Positions 35,001 through 45,200 of a stretch of DNA of 64,000 nucleotides are shown piece by piece. Under the pieces are notes generated by a model. That model was not told where the DNA came from, searched no databases, and saw nothing but the letters and a program-made list of their open reading frames with translations. The position numbers and the translations under genes are program-made. Source of the DNA: Protonemura montana (taxonomy: Eukaryota; Arthropoda; Insecta; Plecoptera; Nemouridae); the NCBI GenBank assembly GCA_947568835.1, contig OX387612.1:253001-317000 (forward strand), written 5' to 3'. How positions within the stretch are numbered: position 1 is the first letter of the stretch; each line of letters opens with the position of its first letter.

Positions 35001-38000
35001 GCTAGCGAAGCAGAGTGTCTGGAGCGTCTGGCTTGCGAGGAAGAGTGTCTGGAGCGTCTGGGTAGGTGGGCAGAGTGTCTAGGGCGTCTGGCCAGCATGG
35101 CAGAGTGCCTGGAGCGTCTTGGTAGCTAGGCAGAGTGACTGAAACGTCTGGCTAGCGAGGCAGAGAGTCTGGAGCGTCTGGCTAGCGAGAAAGAGTGTCT
35201 GGAGCGTCTGGCTACTAAGGCAGAGTGTCTGGAGCGCATGGCTAGCGAGGCAGAGTGTCTGGAGCGTCTGGGTAGCGGAGCAGAGTGTCTAGGGCACTTG
35301 CTAGCGAGGCAGAGTGTCTGGAGCGACTGGCCAGCATGGCAGAGTGCCTGGAGCGTCTAGGTAGCTACGCAGAGTGTCTGAAGCGTCTGGCTAGCGAGGC
35401 AGAGAGTCTAGAGTGCCCGGCTTGCGAGGCAGCGTGTCTGGTGCGTCTGGCTAGCGAGACAGAGTGTTTGGAGTGCCCGGCTTGCCAGGCAGCGTGTCTG
35501 GAGCGTCTTGGTACCGAGGGAGAGTGTCTGAAGCGTCTTGCTATTAACGGACAGTGTATGTAGCGTCTGGCCAGCAAGGAAGAGTGACTGGAACGCCTGG
35601 CTAGCGTGGCAGAGTGTCTGGAGCGACTGGCTAGCAAGGAAAAGTGTTTAGAGTGCCTGGCTAGCGAAGCAGAGTGTCTGGAAAGCCCAGCGTCTGGCTA
35701 GCGAGGCAGTGTTTCTGGAGCGTCTGGCTAGCGAAGCAGAGTGTCTGGAGCGTCTGGCAGCTAATGCAGAAAGTCTGAAGCGTCTGACTTGCGAGGCAGA
35801 GTGTCTGGAGTATCTGGGAAGCAAGGCAGAGTGTCTGGGGCTTCTCGCTAGCGAGGCAGAGAGTCTGGAGTGCCTGGCTTAAGAGGCAGCGTGTCTGAAG
35901 CGTTTTGGTAGCTATGCAGAGTGTCCGGAGCGACTGGGTAGCAAGGCAAAGTGTCTGAGGCGTCTGGCTAGCGAGGCAAAGTTTCTGGAGCGTCTGGCTA
36001 GCGAAGCAGAGTGTCTGAAGCGTCTGGCTAGCGGAAAAGAGTGTCTGAAGCATCTGGCTACTAAGGCAGAGTGTCTGGAGCGTCTGGCTAGCGAGGCAGA
36101 GTGTCTGGAGCGCCCGGCTTGCGAGGCAGAGTGTCTTGAGTGTCTGGATAGCGGGGCAGAGTGTCTTGGGCGTCTGGCTAGCGAGGCAGAGTGTCTGGAG
36201 CGACTGGCCAGCATGGCAGAGTGCCTGGAGCGTCTTGGTAGCTAAGCAGAGTGTCTGAAGCGTTTGGCTAGCGGGGCAGAGAGTCTGGAGTGTCCGGCTT
36301 GCATGGCAGAGTGTCTGGAGCGTCTTGGTAGCTAGGCAGGTTGTCTGAAGCGCCCGGTTTTGAGGCAGAGTGTCTGGAGCGTCTGGGTAGCGATGCAGAG
36401 AGTCTGATGCGTCTGGCTAGCGAGGCAGAGTTTCTGGAGCGTCTGGCTAGGAGCATCTGGGAAGCAAGGCAGAGTGTCTGGGGCGTCTTGCTAGCGAGGC
36501 AGAGTGTTAGGAGTGCCCGGCTTGCCAGGCAGCGTGTCTGGAGCGTCTTGGTACCGAGGGAGAGTGTCTGAAGCGTCTTGCTATTAATGGAGAGTGTATG
36601 GAGGGTCTGGCCAGCAAGAAAGAGTGACTGGAACGCCTGGCTAGCGTGGCAGAGTGTTTGGAGCGCCTGGCTTGGGAGGCAGAGTGTCTGGAGCGTCCTG
36701 GTAGCGAGGCAGAGTGTCCGGAGCGACTGGCTAGCAAGGAAAAGTGTTTGGAGTGCCTGGCTAGCGAGGCAGAGTGCCTGGAAAGCCCAGCTTGCGAGGC
36801 AGAGTGTCAGGAGCGACTTGGTAGCAAGGCAGAGTGTCTGAGGCGTCTGGCTAGCGAGGCAAAGTTTCTGGAGCGTCTGGCTAGCGAAGCAGAGTGTCTG
36901 GAGCGTCTGGCTTGCGAGGAAGAGGGTCTGGAGCGTCTGGGTAGCGGGGCAGAGTGTCTAGGGCGTCTGGCCAGCATGGCAGAGTGCCTGGAGCGTCTTG
37001 GTAGCTAGGCAGAGTGACTGAAACGTCTGGCTAGCGAGGCAGAGAGTCTGGAGCGTCTGGCTAGCGAGAAAGAGTGTCTGGAGCGTCTGGCTACTAAGGC
37101 AGAGTGTCTGGAGCGCATGGCTAGCGAGGCAGAGTGTCTGGAGCGTCTGGGTAGCGGGGCAGAGTGTCTTGGGCACTTGCTAGCGAGGCAGAGTGTCTGG
37201 AGCGACTGGCCAGCATGGCAGAGTGCCTGGAGCGTCTTGGTAGCTAGGCAGAGTGTCTGAAGCGTCTGGCTAGCGAGGCAGAGAGTCTAGAGTGCCCGGC
37301 TTGCGAGGCAGCGTGTCTGGTACGTCTGGCTAGCGAGGCAGAGTGTCTGGAGCGTCTTGGTAGCTAGGCAGAGTGTCTGGAGCGACTGGCTAGCGTGGCA
37401 GAGTGTCTGGAGCTTCTGGCTAGCGAGGTAGAGTGTCTGGAGCGTCTGGGTAGTGGGGCAGAGTGTCTAGGGCGTCTGGCTAGCGAGGCAGAGTGTCTGG
37501 AGCGACTGGCCAGCATGGCAGAGTGCCTGGAGCGTCTTGCTAGCTAAGCAGAGTGTCTGGAGTGCCCGGCTTGCGAGGCAGAGTGTCTGAAGCGCCCGGT
37601 TGCAAGGCAGAGTGTCTGGAGCGTCTGGCTAGCGAGGCATTGTTTCTGGAGCGTCTGGCTAGCGAAGCAGAGTGTCTGGAGCGTCTGGCAGCTAATGCAG
37701 AGAGTCTGAAGCGTCTGACTTGCGAGGCAGAATGTCTGGAGTATCTGGGAAGCAAGACAGAGTGTCTGGGGCGTCTCGCTAGCGACGCAGAGAGTCTGGA
37801 GTGCCTGGCTTAAGAGGCAGCGTGTCTGAAGCGTCTTGGTAGCTATGCAGAGTGTCCGGAGCGACTGGGTAGCAAGGCAGAGTGTCTGAGGCGTCTGGCT
37901 AGCGAGGCAAAGTTTCTGGAGCGTCTGGCTAGCGAAGCAGAGTGTCTGGAGCGTCTGGCTAGCGGGAAAGAGTGTCTGGAGCATCTGGCTAGCTAGGCAG

Positions 38001-39481
38001 AGTGTCTGAAGCGTCTGGCTAGCGAGGCAGAGGGTATGGAGCGTCTGGCCAGCAAGGAAGAGTGACTGGAACGCAAAGCGAGCAAAGCAGAAAGTCTGGA
38101 GCGTGTTACTACGGAGGCAGAGTGTCCGGAGCGACTGGGTAGCGGGGCAAAGTGTCTAGGGCACTTGCTAGCGATGCAGTGTGTCTGGAGCGACTGGCCA
38201 GCATGGCAGATTGCCTGGAGCGTCTTGGTAGTTAGGCAGAGTGTCTGAAGCGTCTGGAGCATCTGGGAAGCAAGGCAGAGTGTCTGGGGCGTCTCGCTAG
38301 CGAGGTAGAGAGCCTGGAGTGCCTGGTTTAAGAGACAGCGTGTCTGAAGCGTCTTGGTAGCTATGCAGAATGTCTGGAGCGTCTTGCTAGCGAGGCAGAG
38401 TGTCTGGAGCGATTGGCCGGCATGGCAGAGTGACTGGAGCGTCTGGCTTGCGAGGCAGATTGTCTGGAGCGTCTGGGTAGCAAGGCAAAGTGACTGGGGC
38501 GTCTGGCTTGCTAAGCAGTGTGTCTGGAGCGCCCGGCGTGCGAGGCAGAGTGTCTGGAGTGCCCGGCTTGCGAGGCAGATTGTCTGGAGCGTCTGGGTAG
38601 CAAGGCAAAGTGTCTGGGGCGTCTGGCTGCTAATGCAGAGAGTCTGAAGCGTCTGGCTTGCGAGGCAGAGTGTCTGGAGTATCTGGGAAGCAAGGCAGAG
38701 TGTCCGGAGCGACTGGGTAGCAAGGCAGAGTGTCTGAGGAGTCTGGCTAGCGAGGCAAAATATCTGGAGCGTCTGGCTAGCGAAGCAGAGTGTCTGGAGC
38801 GTCTGGCTAGCGAGAAAGAGTGTCTGGAGCATTTGGCTACTTAGGCAGAGTGTCTGGAGCGTCTGGCTAGCGAGGCAGTGTGTCTGGAGCGCCCGGCTTG
38901 CGAGGAAGATTGTCAGGAGCGACTGGGTAGCAAGGCAGAGTGTCTTAGGCGTCTGGCTAGCGAGGCAAAGTTTCTCGAGCGTCTTGCTAGCGAAGCAGAG
39001 TGTCTGGAACGTCTGGCTAGCGAGGCAGAGTGTCTGGAGCGCCCGGCTTGCGAGGCAGAGTGTCTGGAGCGTCTGGGTAGCGGGGCAGAGTGTCTGGAGC
39101 GTCTGGCTAGGCCCGACTTGTGAGGCAGAGTGTCTGGAGCGTCTGGGTAGCGGGACAGAGTGTCTGGAGCACCCGGCTTGCGAGGCAGAGTGTTTGGAGC
39201 GTCTGGCTAGCGTAGCAGTGTGTCTGGAGCGTCTGGCTACTAAGGCAGAGTGTCTGGATCGTCTGGCCTGCGAGGCATAGTGTCTTGAGAATTTGGGAAG
39301 CAAGGCAGAGTGTCTGGGGCGTCTGGCTAGCGAGGCAGAGAGTCTGGAGTGCCTGGCTTAAGAGGCAGCGTGTCTGAAGCGTCTTGGTAGCTATGCAGAG
39401 CGTCTGGAGCGACTGGCTAGCGACGCAGAGTGTCTGGAGCGCCCGGCTTGCGAGGCAGAGTGTCTCGAGCGTCTGCGTAGC

Positions 39482-40506
39482 GGGTCAGAGTGTCTAGGGC
39501 GTCTGGCTAGCGAGGCAGAGTGTCTGGAGCGACTGGCTCGCGTGGCAGAGTGTCTGGAGCTTCTGGCTAGCGAGGCAGAGTGTCTGGAGCGTTTGGGTAA
39601 AGGGGCAGAGTGTCTAGGGCGTCTGGCTAGCGAGGCAGAGTGTCTGGAGCGTCCTGGTAGCTAGGCAGAGTGTCCGGAGCGACTGGCTATCAAGGAAAAG
39701 TGTTTGGAGTGCCTGGCTAGCGAGGCAGAGTGTCTGGAAAGCCCGGCTTGCCAGAAAAAGTGTCAGGAGCGACTGGGTAGCAAGGCAGAGTGTCTGAGGC
39801 GTCTGGCTAGCGAAGCAGAGTGTCTGGAGCGTCTGGCTAGCGGGGAAGAGTGTCTGGAGCGTCTGGGTAGCGGGGCAGAGTGTCTAGGGCGTCTGGCCAG
39901 CATGGCAGAGTGCCTGGAGCGTCTTGGTAGCTAGGCAGAGTGTCTGGAGCGACTGGCTCGCGTGGCAGAGTGTCTGGAGCTTCTGGCTAGCGAGGCAGAG
40001 TGTATGGTGCGTCTTGGTTGCTATGCAGAGTGTCTGGAGTGTCTGGCTAGCGAGGCAGAGTGTATGGAGCGTCTGGCCAGCAAGGAAGAGTGACTGGAAC
40101 GCAAAGCTAGCAAAGCAGAAGGTCTGGAGCGTGTTACTACGGAGGCAGAGTGTCTGGAGCGTCCTGGAAGCGAGGCAGTCGAGAGTGTCTGAAGCGTCTT
40201 GCTATTAAAGGAGAGTGTATAGAGCGTCTGGCTAGCGTAGCAGAGTGTCTGGAGCGCCCGGCATGGGAGGCAGAGTGTCTTTAGCGTCCTGGTAGCGAAA
40301 CAGAGTGTCCGGAGCGACTGGCTGGCAAGGAAAAGTGTTTGGAGTGCCTGGCTAGCGAGGCAGAGTGTCTGGAAAGCCCAATTTGCCAGACAGAGTGTCA
40401 GGAGCAACTGGGTAGCAAGGCAGAGTGTCTGAGGCGTCTGGCTAGCGAAGCAGATTGTCTGGAGCGTCTGGCTAGCGAGGAAGAGTGTCTGGAGCGTCTG
40501 GGTAGC
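39482..40506 (+). repeat. 1,025-bp tandem duplication, copy 1
   Basis: The segment recurs at 40507 with a constant offset of 1,025 bp. The GTTACTACGG landmarks are at 40133 and 41158, and the CGGGTCAGAGTGTCTAGGGC start is at 39481 and 40506. It contains the 35-bp monomer with GCAGTCGAGAGTG that also marks block D. It lies in the D-type tail of E copy 1. Confidence 0.88.
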
Positions 40507-41531
40507 GGGTCAGAGTGTCTAGGGCGTCTGGCTAGCGAGGCAGAGTGTCTGGAGCGACTGGCTCGCGTGGCAGAGTGTCTGGAGCTTCTGGCTAGCGAGG
40601 CAGAGTGTCTGGAGCGTTTGGGTAAAGGGGCAGAGTGTCTAGGGCGTCTGGCTAGCGAGGCAGAGTGTCTGGAGCGTCCTGGTAGCTAGGCAGAGTGTCC
40701 GGAGCGACTGGCTATCAAGGAAAAGTGTTTGGAGTGCCTGGCTAGCGAGGCAGAGTGTCTGGAAAGCCCGGCTTGCCAGAAAAAGTGTCAGGAGCGACTG
40801 GGTAGCAAGGCAGAGTGTCTGAGGCGTCTGGCTAGCGAAGCAGAGTGTCTGGAGCGTCTGGCTAGCGGGGAAGAGTGTCTGGAGCGTCTGGGTAGCGGGG
40901 CAGAGTGTCTAGGGCGTCTGGCCAGCATGGCAGAGTGCCTGGAGCGTCTTGGTAGCTAGGCAGAGTGTCTGGAGCGACTGGCTCGCGTGGCAGAGTGTCT
41001 GGAGCTTCTGGCTAGCGAGGCAGAGTGTATGGTGCGTCTTGGTTGCTATGCAGAGTGTCTGGAGTGTCTGGCTAGCGAGGCAGAGTGTATGGAGCGTCTG
41101 GCCAGCAAGGAAGAGTGACTGGAACGCAAAGCTAGCAAAGCAGAAGGTCTGGAGCGTGTTACTACGGAGGCAGAGTGTCTGGAGCGTCCTGGAAGCGAGG
41201 CAGTCGAGAGTGTCTGAAGCGTCTTGCTATTAAAGGAGAGTGTATAGAGCGTCTGGCTAGCGTAGCAGAGTGTCTGGAGCGCCCGGCATGGGAGGCAGAG
41301 TGTCTTTAGCGTCCTGGTAGCGAAACAGAGTGTCCGGAGCGACTGGCTGGCAAGGAAAAGTGTTTGGAGTGCCTCGCTAGCGAGGCAGAGTGTCTGGAAA
41401 GCCCAATTTGCCAGACAGAGTGTCAGGAGCGACTGGGTAGCAAGGCAGAGTGTCTGAGGCGTCTGGCTAGCGAAGCAGATTGTCTGGAGCGTCTGGCTAG
41501 CGAGGAAGAGTGTCTGGAGCGTCTGGGTAGC
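40507..41531 (+). repeat. 1,025-bp tandem duplication, copy 2
   Basis: This is the tandem partner of 39482-40506. The right edge is set where GGTAGCGGGG (near 41528) replaces the GGTAGCGGGT that begins the second copy. Noticed differences include GCCTCGCTAGC near 41374 versus GCCTGGCTAGC, and GAGCGACTGGG near 41430 versus GAGCAACTGGG. Confidence 0.88.
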
Positions 41532-42264
41532 GGGGCAGAGTGTCTAGGGCGTCTGGCCAGCATGGCAGAGTGGCTGGAGCGTCTTGGTAGCTAGGCAGAG
41601 TGTCTGCAACGTCTGGCTAGCGAGGCAGAGAGTCTGGAGCGTCTGGCAAGCGAGAAAGAGTGTCTGGAGCGTCTGGCTACTAAGACAGAGTGTCTGGAGC
41701 GTCTTGGTAGCGGGGCAGAGTGTCTAGGGCACTTGCTTGCGAGGCAGAGTGTCTGGAGCGTCTTGGTAGCTAGGCAGAGTGTCTGGAGCGACTGGCTAGC
41801 GTGGCAGAGTGTCTGGAGCTTCTGGCTAGCGAGGCAGAGTGTCTGGAGCGTCTGGGTAGCGGGGCAGAGTGTCTAGGGTGTCTGGCTAGCATGGCAGAGT
41901 ACCTGGAGCGTCTTGCTAGCTAAGCAGAGTGTCTGGAGCGTCTGGGTAGCGATGCAGAGAGTCTGATGCGTCTGGCTAGCGAGGCAGAGTTTCTGGAGCG
42001 TCTGGCTAGGAGCATCTGGGAAGCAAGGCAGAGTGTCTGGGGCGTCTCGCTAGCGAGGCAGAGTGTTTGGAGTGCCCGGCTTGCCAGGCAGCGTGTCTGG
42101 AGCGTCTTGGTACCGAGGGAGAGTGTCTGAAGCGTCTTGCTATTAAAGGAGAGTGTATGGAGCGTCTGGCCAGCAAGGAAGAGTGACTGGAACGCCTGGC
42201 TAGCGTGGCAGAGTGTCTGGAGTGCACGGCTTGGGAGGCAGAGTGTCTGGAGCGTCCTAGTAGC

Positions 42265-45200
42265 GAGGCAGAGTGTCCGGAGCGACTGGCTATCAAGGAA
42301 AAGTGTTTGGAGTGCCTGGCTAGCGAGGCAGAGTGTCTGGAAAGCGCGGCTTGCCAGAAAAAGTGTCAGGAGTGACTGGGTAGCAAGGCAGAGTGTCTGA
42401 GGCGTCTGGCTAGCGAAGCAGAGTGTCTGGAGCGTCTGGCTAGCGGGGAAGAGTGTCTGGAGCGTCTGGGTAGCGGGGCAGAGTGTCTAGGGCGTCTGGC
42501 CAGCATGGCAGAGTGCCTGGAGCGTCTTGGTAGCTAGGCAGAGTGACTGAAACGTCTGGCTAGCGAGGCAGAGAGTCTGGAGCGTCTGGCTAGCGAGAAA
42601 GAGTGTCTGGAGCGTCTGGCTAGCGGGGCAGAGAGTCTGGAGTGTCCGGCTTGCATGGCAGCGTGTCTGGTGCGTCTTGGTAGCTAGGCAGAGTGTCTGG
42701 AGCGTCTGGCTAGCGAGGCAGGTTGTCTGAAGCGCCCGGTTTTGAGGCAGAGTGTCTGGAGCGTCTGGGTAGCGATGCAGAGAGTCTGATGCGTCTGGCT
42801 AGCGAGGTAGAGTGTCTAGGGCGTCTCGCTAGCGAGGCAGAGAGTCTGGAGTGCCTGGCTTAAGAGGCAGCGTGTCTGAAGCGTCTTGGTAGCTATGCAG
42901 AGTGTCTGGAGCGACTGGCTTGCGAGGCAGAGTGTCTGGAGCGATTGGCCAGCATGGCAGATTGACTGGAGCGTCTTACTTGCGAGGCAGATTGCCTGGA
43001 GCGTCTTGGTAGCTAGGCAGAGTGACTGAAACGTCTGGCTAGCGATGCAGAGAGTCTGGAGCGTCTGGCTAGCGAGAAAGAGTGTCTGGAGCGTCTGGCT
43101 ACTAAGGCAGAGTGTCTGGAGCGCATGGCTTGCGAGGCAGAGTGTCTGGAGCGTCTGGGTAGCGGGGCAGAGTGTCTAGGGCACTTGCTAGCGAGGCAGA
43201 GTGTCTGGAGCGACTGGCCAGCATGGCAAAGTGCCTGGAGCGTCTTGGTAGCTAGGCAGAGTGTCTGAAGCGTCTGGCTAGCGAGGCAGAGAGTCTAGAG
43301 TGCCCGGCTTGCGAGGCAGCGTGTCTGGTGCGTCTGGCTAGCGAGACAGAGTGTTTGGAGTGCCCGGCTTGCCAGGCAGCGTGTCTGGAGCGTCTTGGTA
43401 CCGAGGGAGAGTGTCTGAAGCGTCTTGCTATTAACGGACAGTGTATGTAGCGTCTGGCCGGCAAGGAAGAGTGACTGGAACGCCTGGCTAGCGTGGCAGA
43501 GTGTCTGGAGCGCCCGGCTTGGGAGGCAGAGTGTCTGGAGCGTCCTGGTAGCTAGGCAGAGTGTCTGGAGCGACTGTCTAGCAAGGAAAAGTGTTTAGAG
43601 TGCCTGGCTAGCGAAGCAGAGTGTCTGGAAAGCCCAGCTTGCCAGACAGAGTGTCAATAGCGACTGGGTAGCAAGGCAGAGTGTCTGAGGCGTCTGGCTA
43701 GCGAAGCAGAGTGTCTGGAGCGTCTGGCTAGCGAGGAAGAGTGTCTGGAGCGTCTGGGTAGCGGGGCAGAGTGTCTAGGGCGTCTGGCCAGCATGGCAGA
43801 GTGCCTGGAGCGTCTTGGTAGCTAGGCAGAGTGACTGAAACGTCTGGCTAGCGAGGCAGAGAGTCTAGAGCGTCTGGCTAGCGAGAAAGAGTGTCTGGAG
43901 CGACTGGCCAGCATGGCAGAGTGCCTGGAGCGTTTTGGTAGCTAGGCAGAGTGTCTGAAGCGTCTGGCTAGCGAGGCAGAGAGTCTGGAGTGCCCGGCTT
44001 GCTAGGCAGCGTGTCTGGAGCGTCTGGCTAGCGAGGCAGAGTGTCTGGAGCGTCTTGGTAGCTAGGCAGAGTGTCTGGTGCGACTGGCTAGCGTGGCAGA
44101 GTGTCTGGAGCTTCTGGCTAGCGAGGCAGAGTGTCTGGAGCGTCTGGGTAGAGGGGCAGAGTGTCTAGGGCGTCTGGCTAGCGAGGCAGAGTGTCTAGAG
44201 CGACTGGCCAGCATGGCAGAGTGCCTGGAGCGTCTGGCTAGCTAAGCAGAGTGTCTGGAGCGCCCGGCTTGCGAGGCAGAGTGTCTGAAGCGCCCGGTTG
44301 CAAGGCAGAGTGTCTGGAGCGTCTGGCTAGCGAGGCAGTGTTTCTGGAGCGTCTGGCTAGCGGAGCAGAGTGTCTGAAGCGTCTGGCAGCTAATGCAGAG
44401 AGTCTGAAGCGACTGACTTGCGAGGCAGACTGTCTGGAGTATCTGGGAAGCAAGGCAGAGTGTCTGGGGCGTCTCGCTAGCGAGGCAAGAGAGTCTGGAG
44501 TGCCTGGCTTTAGAGGCAGCGTGTCTGAAGGGTCTTGGTAGCTATGCAGAGCGTCTGGAGCGTCTGGCTAGCGAGGCAGAGTGTCTGGAGCGACTGGGTA
44601 GCCAGGCAGAGTGTCTGAGGCGTCTGGCTAGCGAGGCAAAGTTTCTGGAGCGTCTGGCTAGTGAAGCAGAGTGTCTGGAGCGTCTGGCTAGTGGGAAAGA
44701 GTGTCTGGAGCATCTGGCTACTAAGGCAGAGTGTCTGGAGCGTCTGGCTAGCGAGGCAGGTTGTCTGAAGCGCCCGGTTTTGAGGCAGAGTGTCTGGAGC
44801 GTCTGGGTAGCGATGCAGAGAGTCTGATGCGTCTGGCTAGCGAGGCAGAGTGTTTGGAGTGCCCGGCTTGCCAGGCAGCGTGTCTGGAGCGTCTTGGTAC
44901 CGAGGGAGAGTGTCTGAAGCGTCTTGCTATTAATGGAGAGTGTATGGAGGGTCTGGCCAGCAAGAAAGAGTGACTGGAACGCCTGGCTAGCGTGGCAGAG
45001 TGTTTGGAGCGCCTGGCTTGGGAGGCAGAGTGTCTGGAGCGTCCTGGTAGCGTAGCAGAGTGTCCGGAGCGACTGGCTAGCAAGGAAAAGTGTTTGGAGT
45101 GCCTGGCTAGCGAGGCAGAGTGCCTGGAAAGCCCAGCTTGCGAGGCAGAGTGTCAGGAGCGACTTGGTAGCAAGGCAGAGTGTCTGAGGCGTCTGGCTAG

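Larger units (their letters stand above)
32040..42264 (+). repeat. HOR E, copy 1 (10,225 bp)
   Basis: The sequence recurs from 42265 at an offset of 10,225 bp. For example, GGTACC at 33172 and 34671 recurs at 43397 and 44896, and the 29-bp CCCGGTTTTGAGG monomers recur likewise. The unit is a chimera. About 32040-39481 carries A-type and E-type monomer orders, including two matches to the left end of the window. About 39482-42264 carries D-type order, with GTTACTACGG at 40133 and 41158 and GGTACC at 42109 in the same context as in block D. A 40-bp monomer at 39087-39126 (GGCTAGGCCCGACTTG) is a private scar shared with its copies. Confidence 0.88.

Noticed and set aside
37993-39303. Minus-strand ORF of 436 codons and similar ORFs of 60-406 codons on both strands as real genes
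   Set aside because: All are translations of the satellite in its four stop-free frames. The longest changes frame at indels, has no start context, domain or unique sequence, and overlaps equally long ORFs on the other strand.
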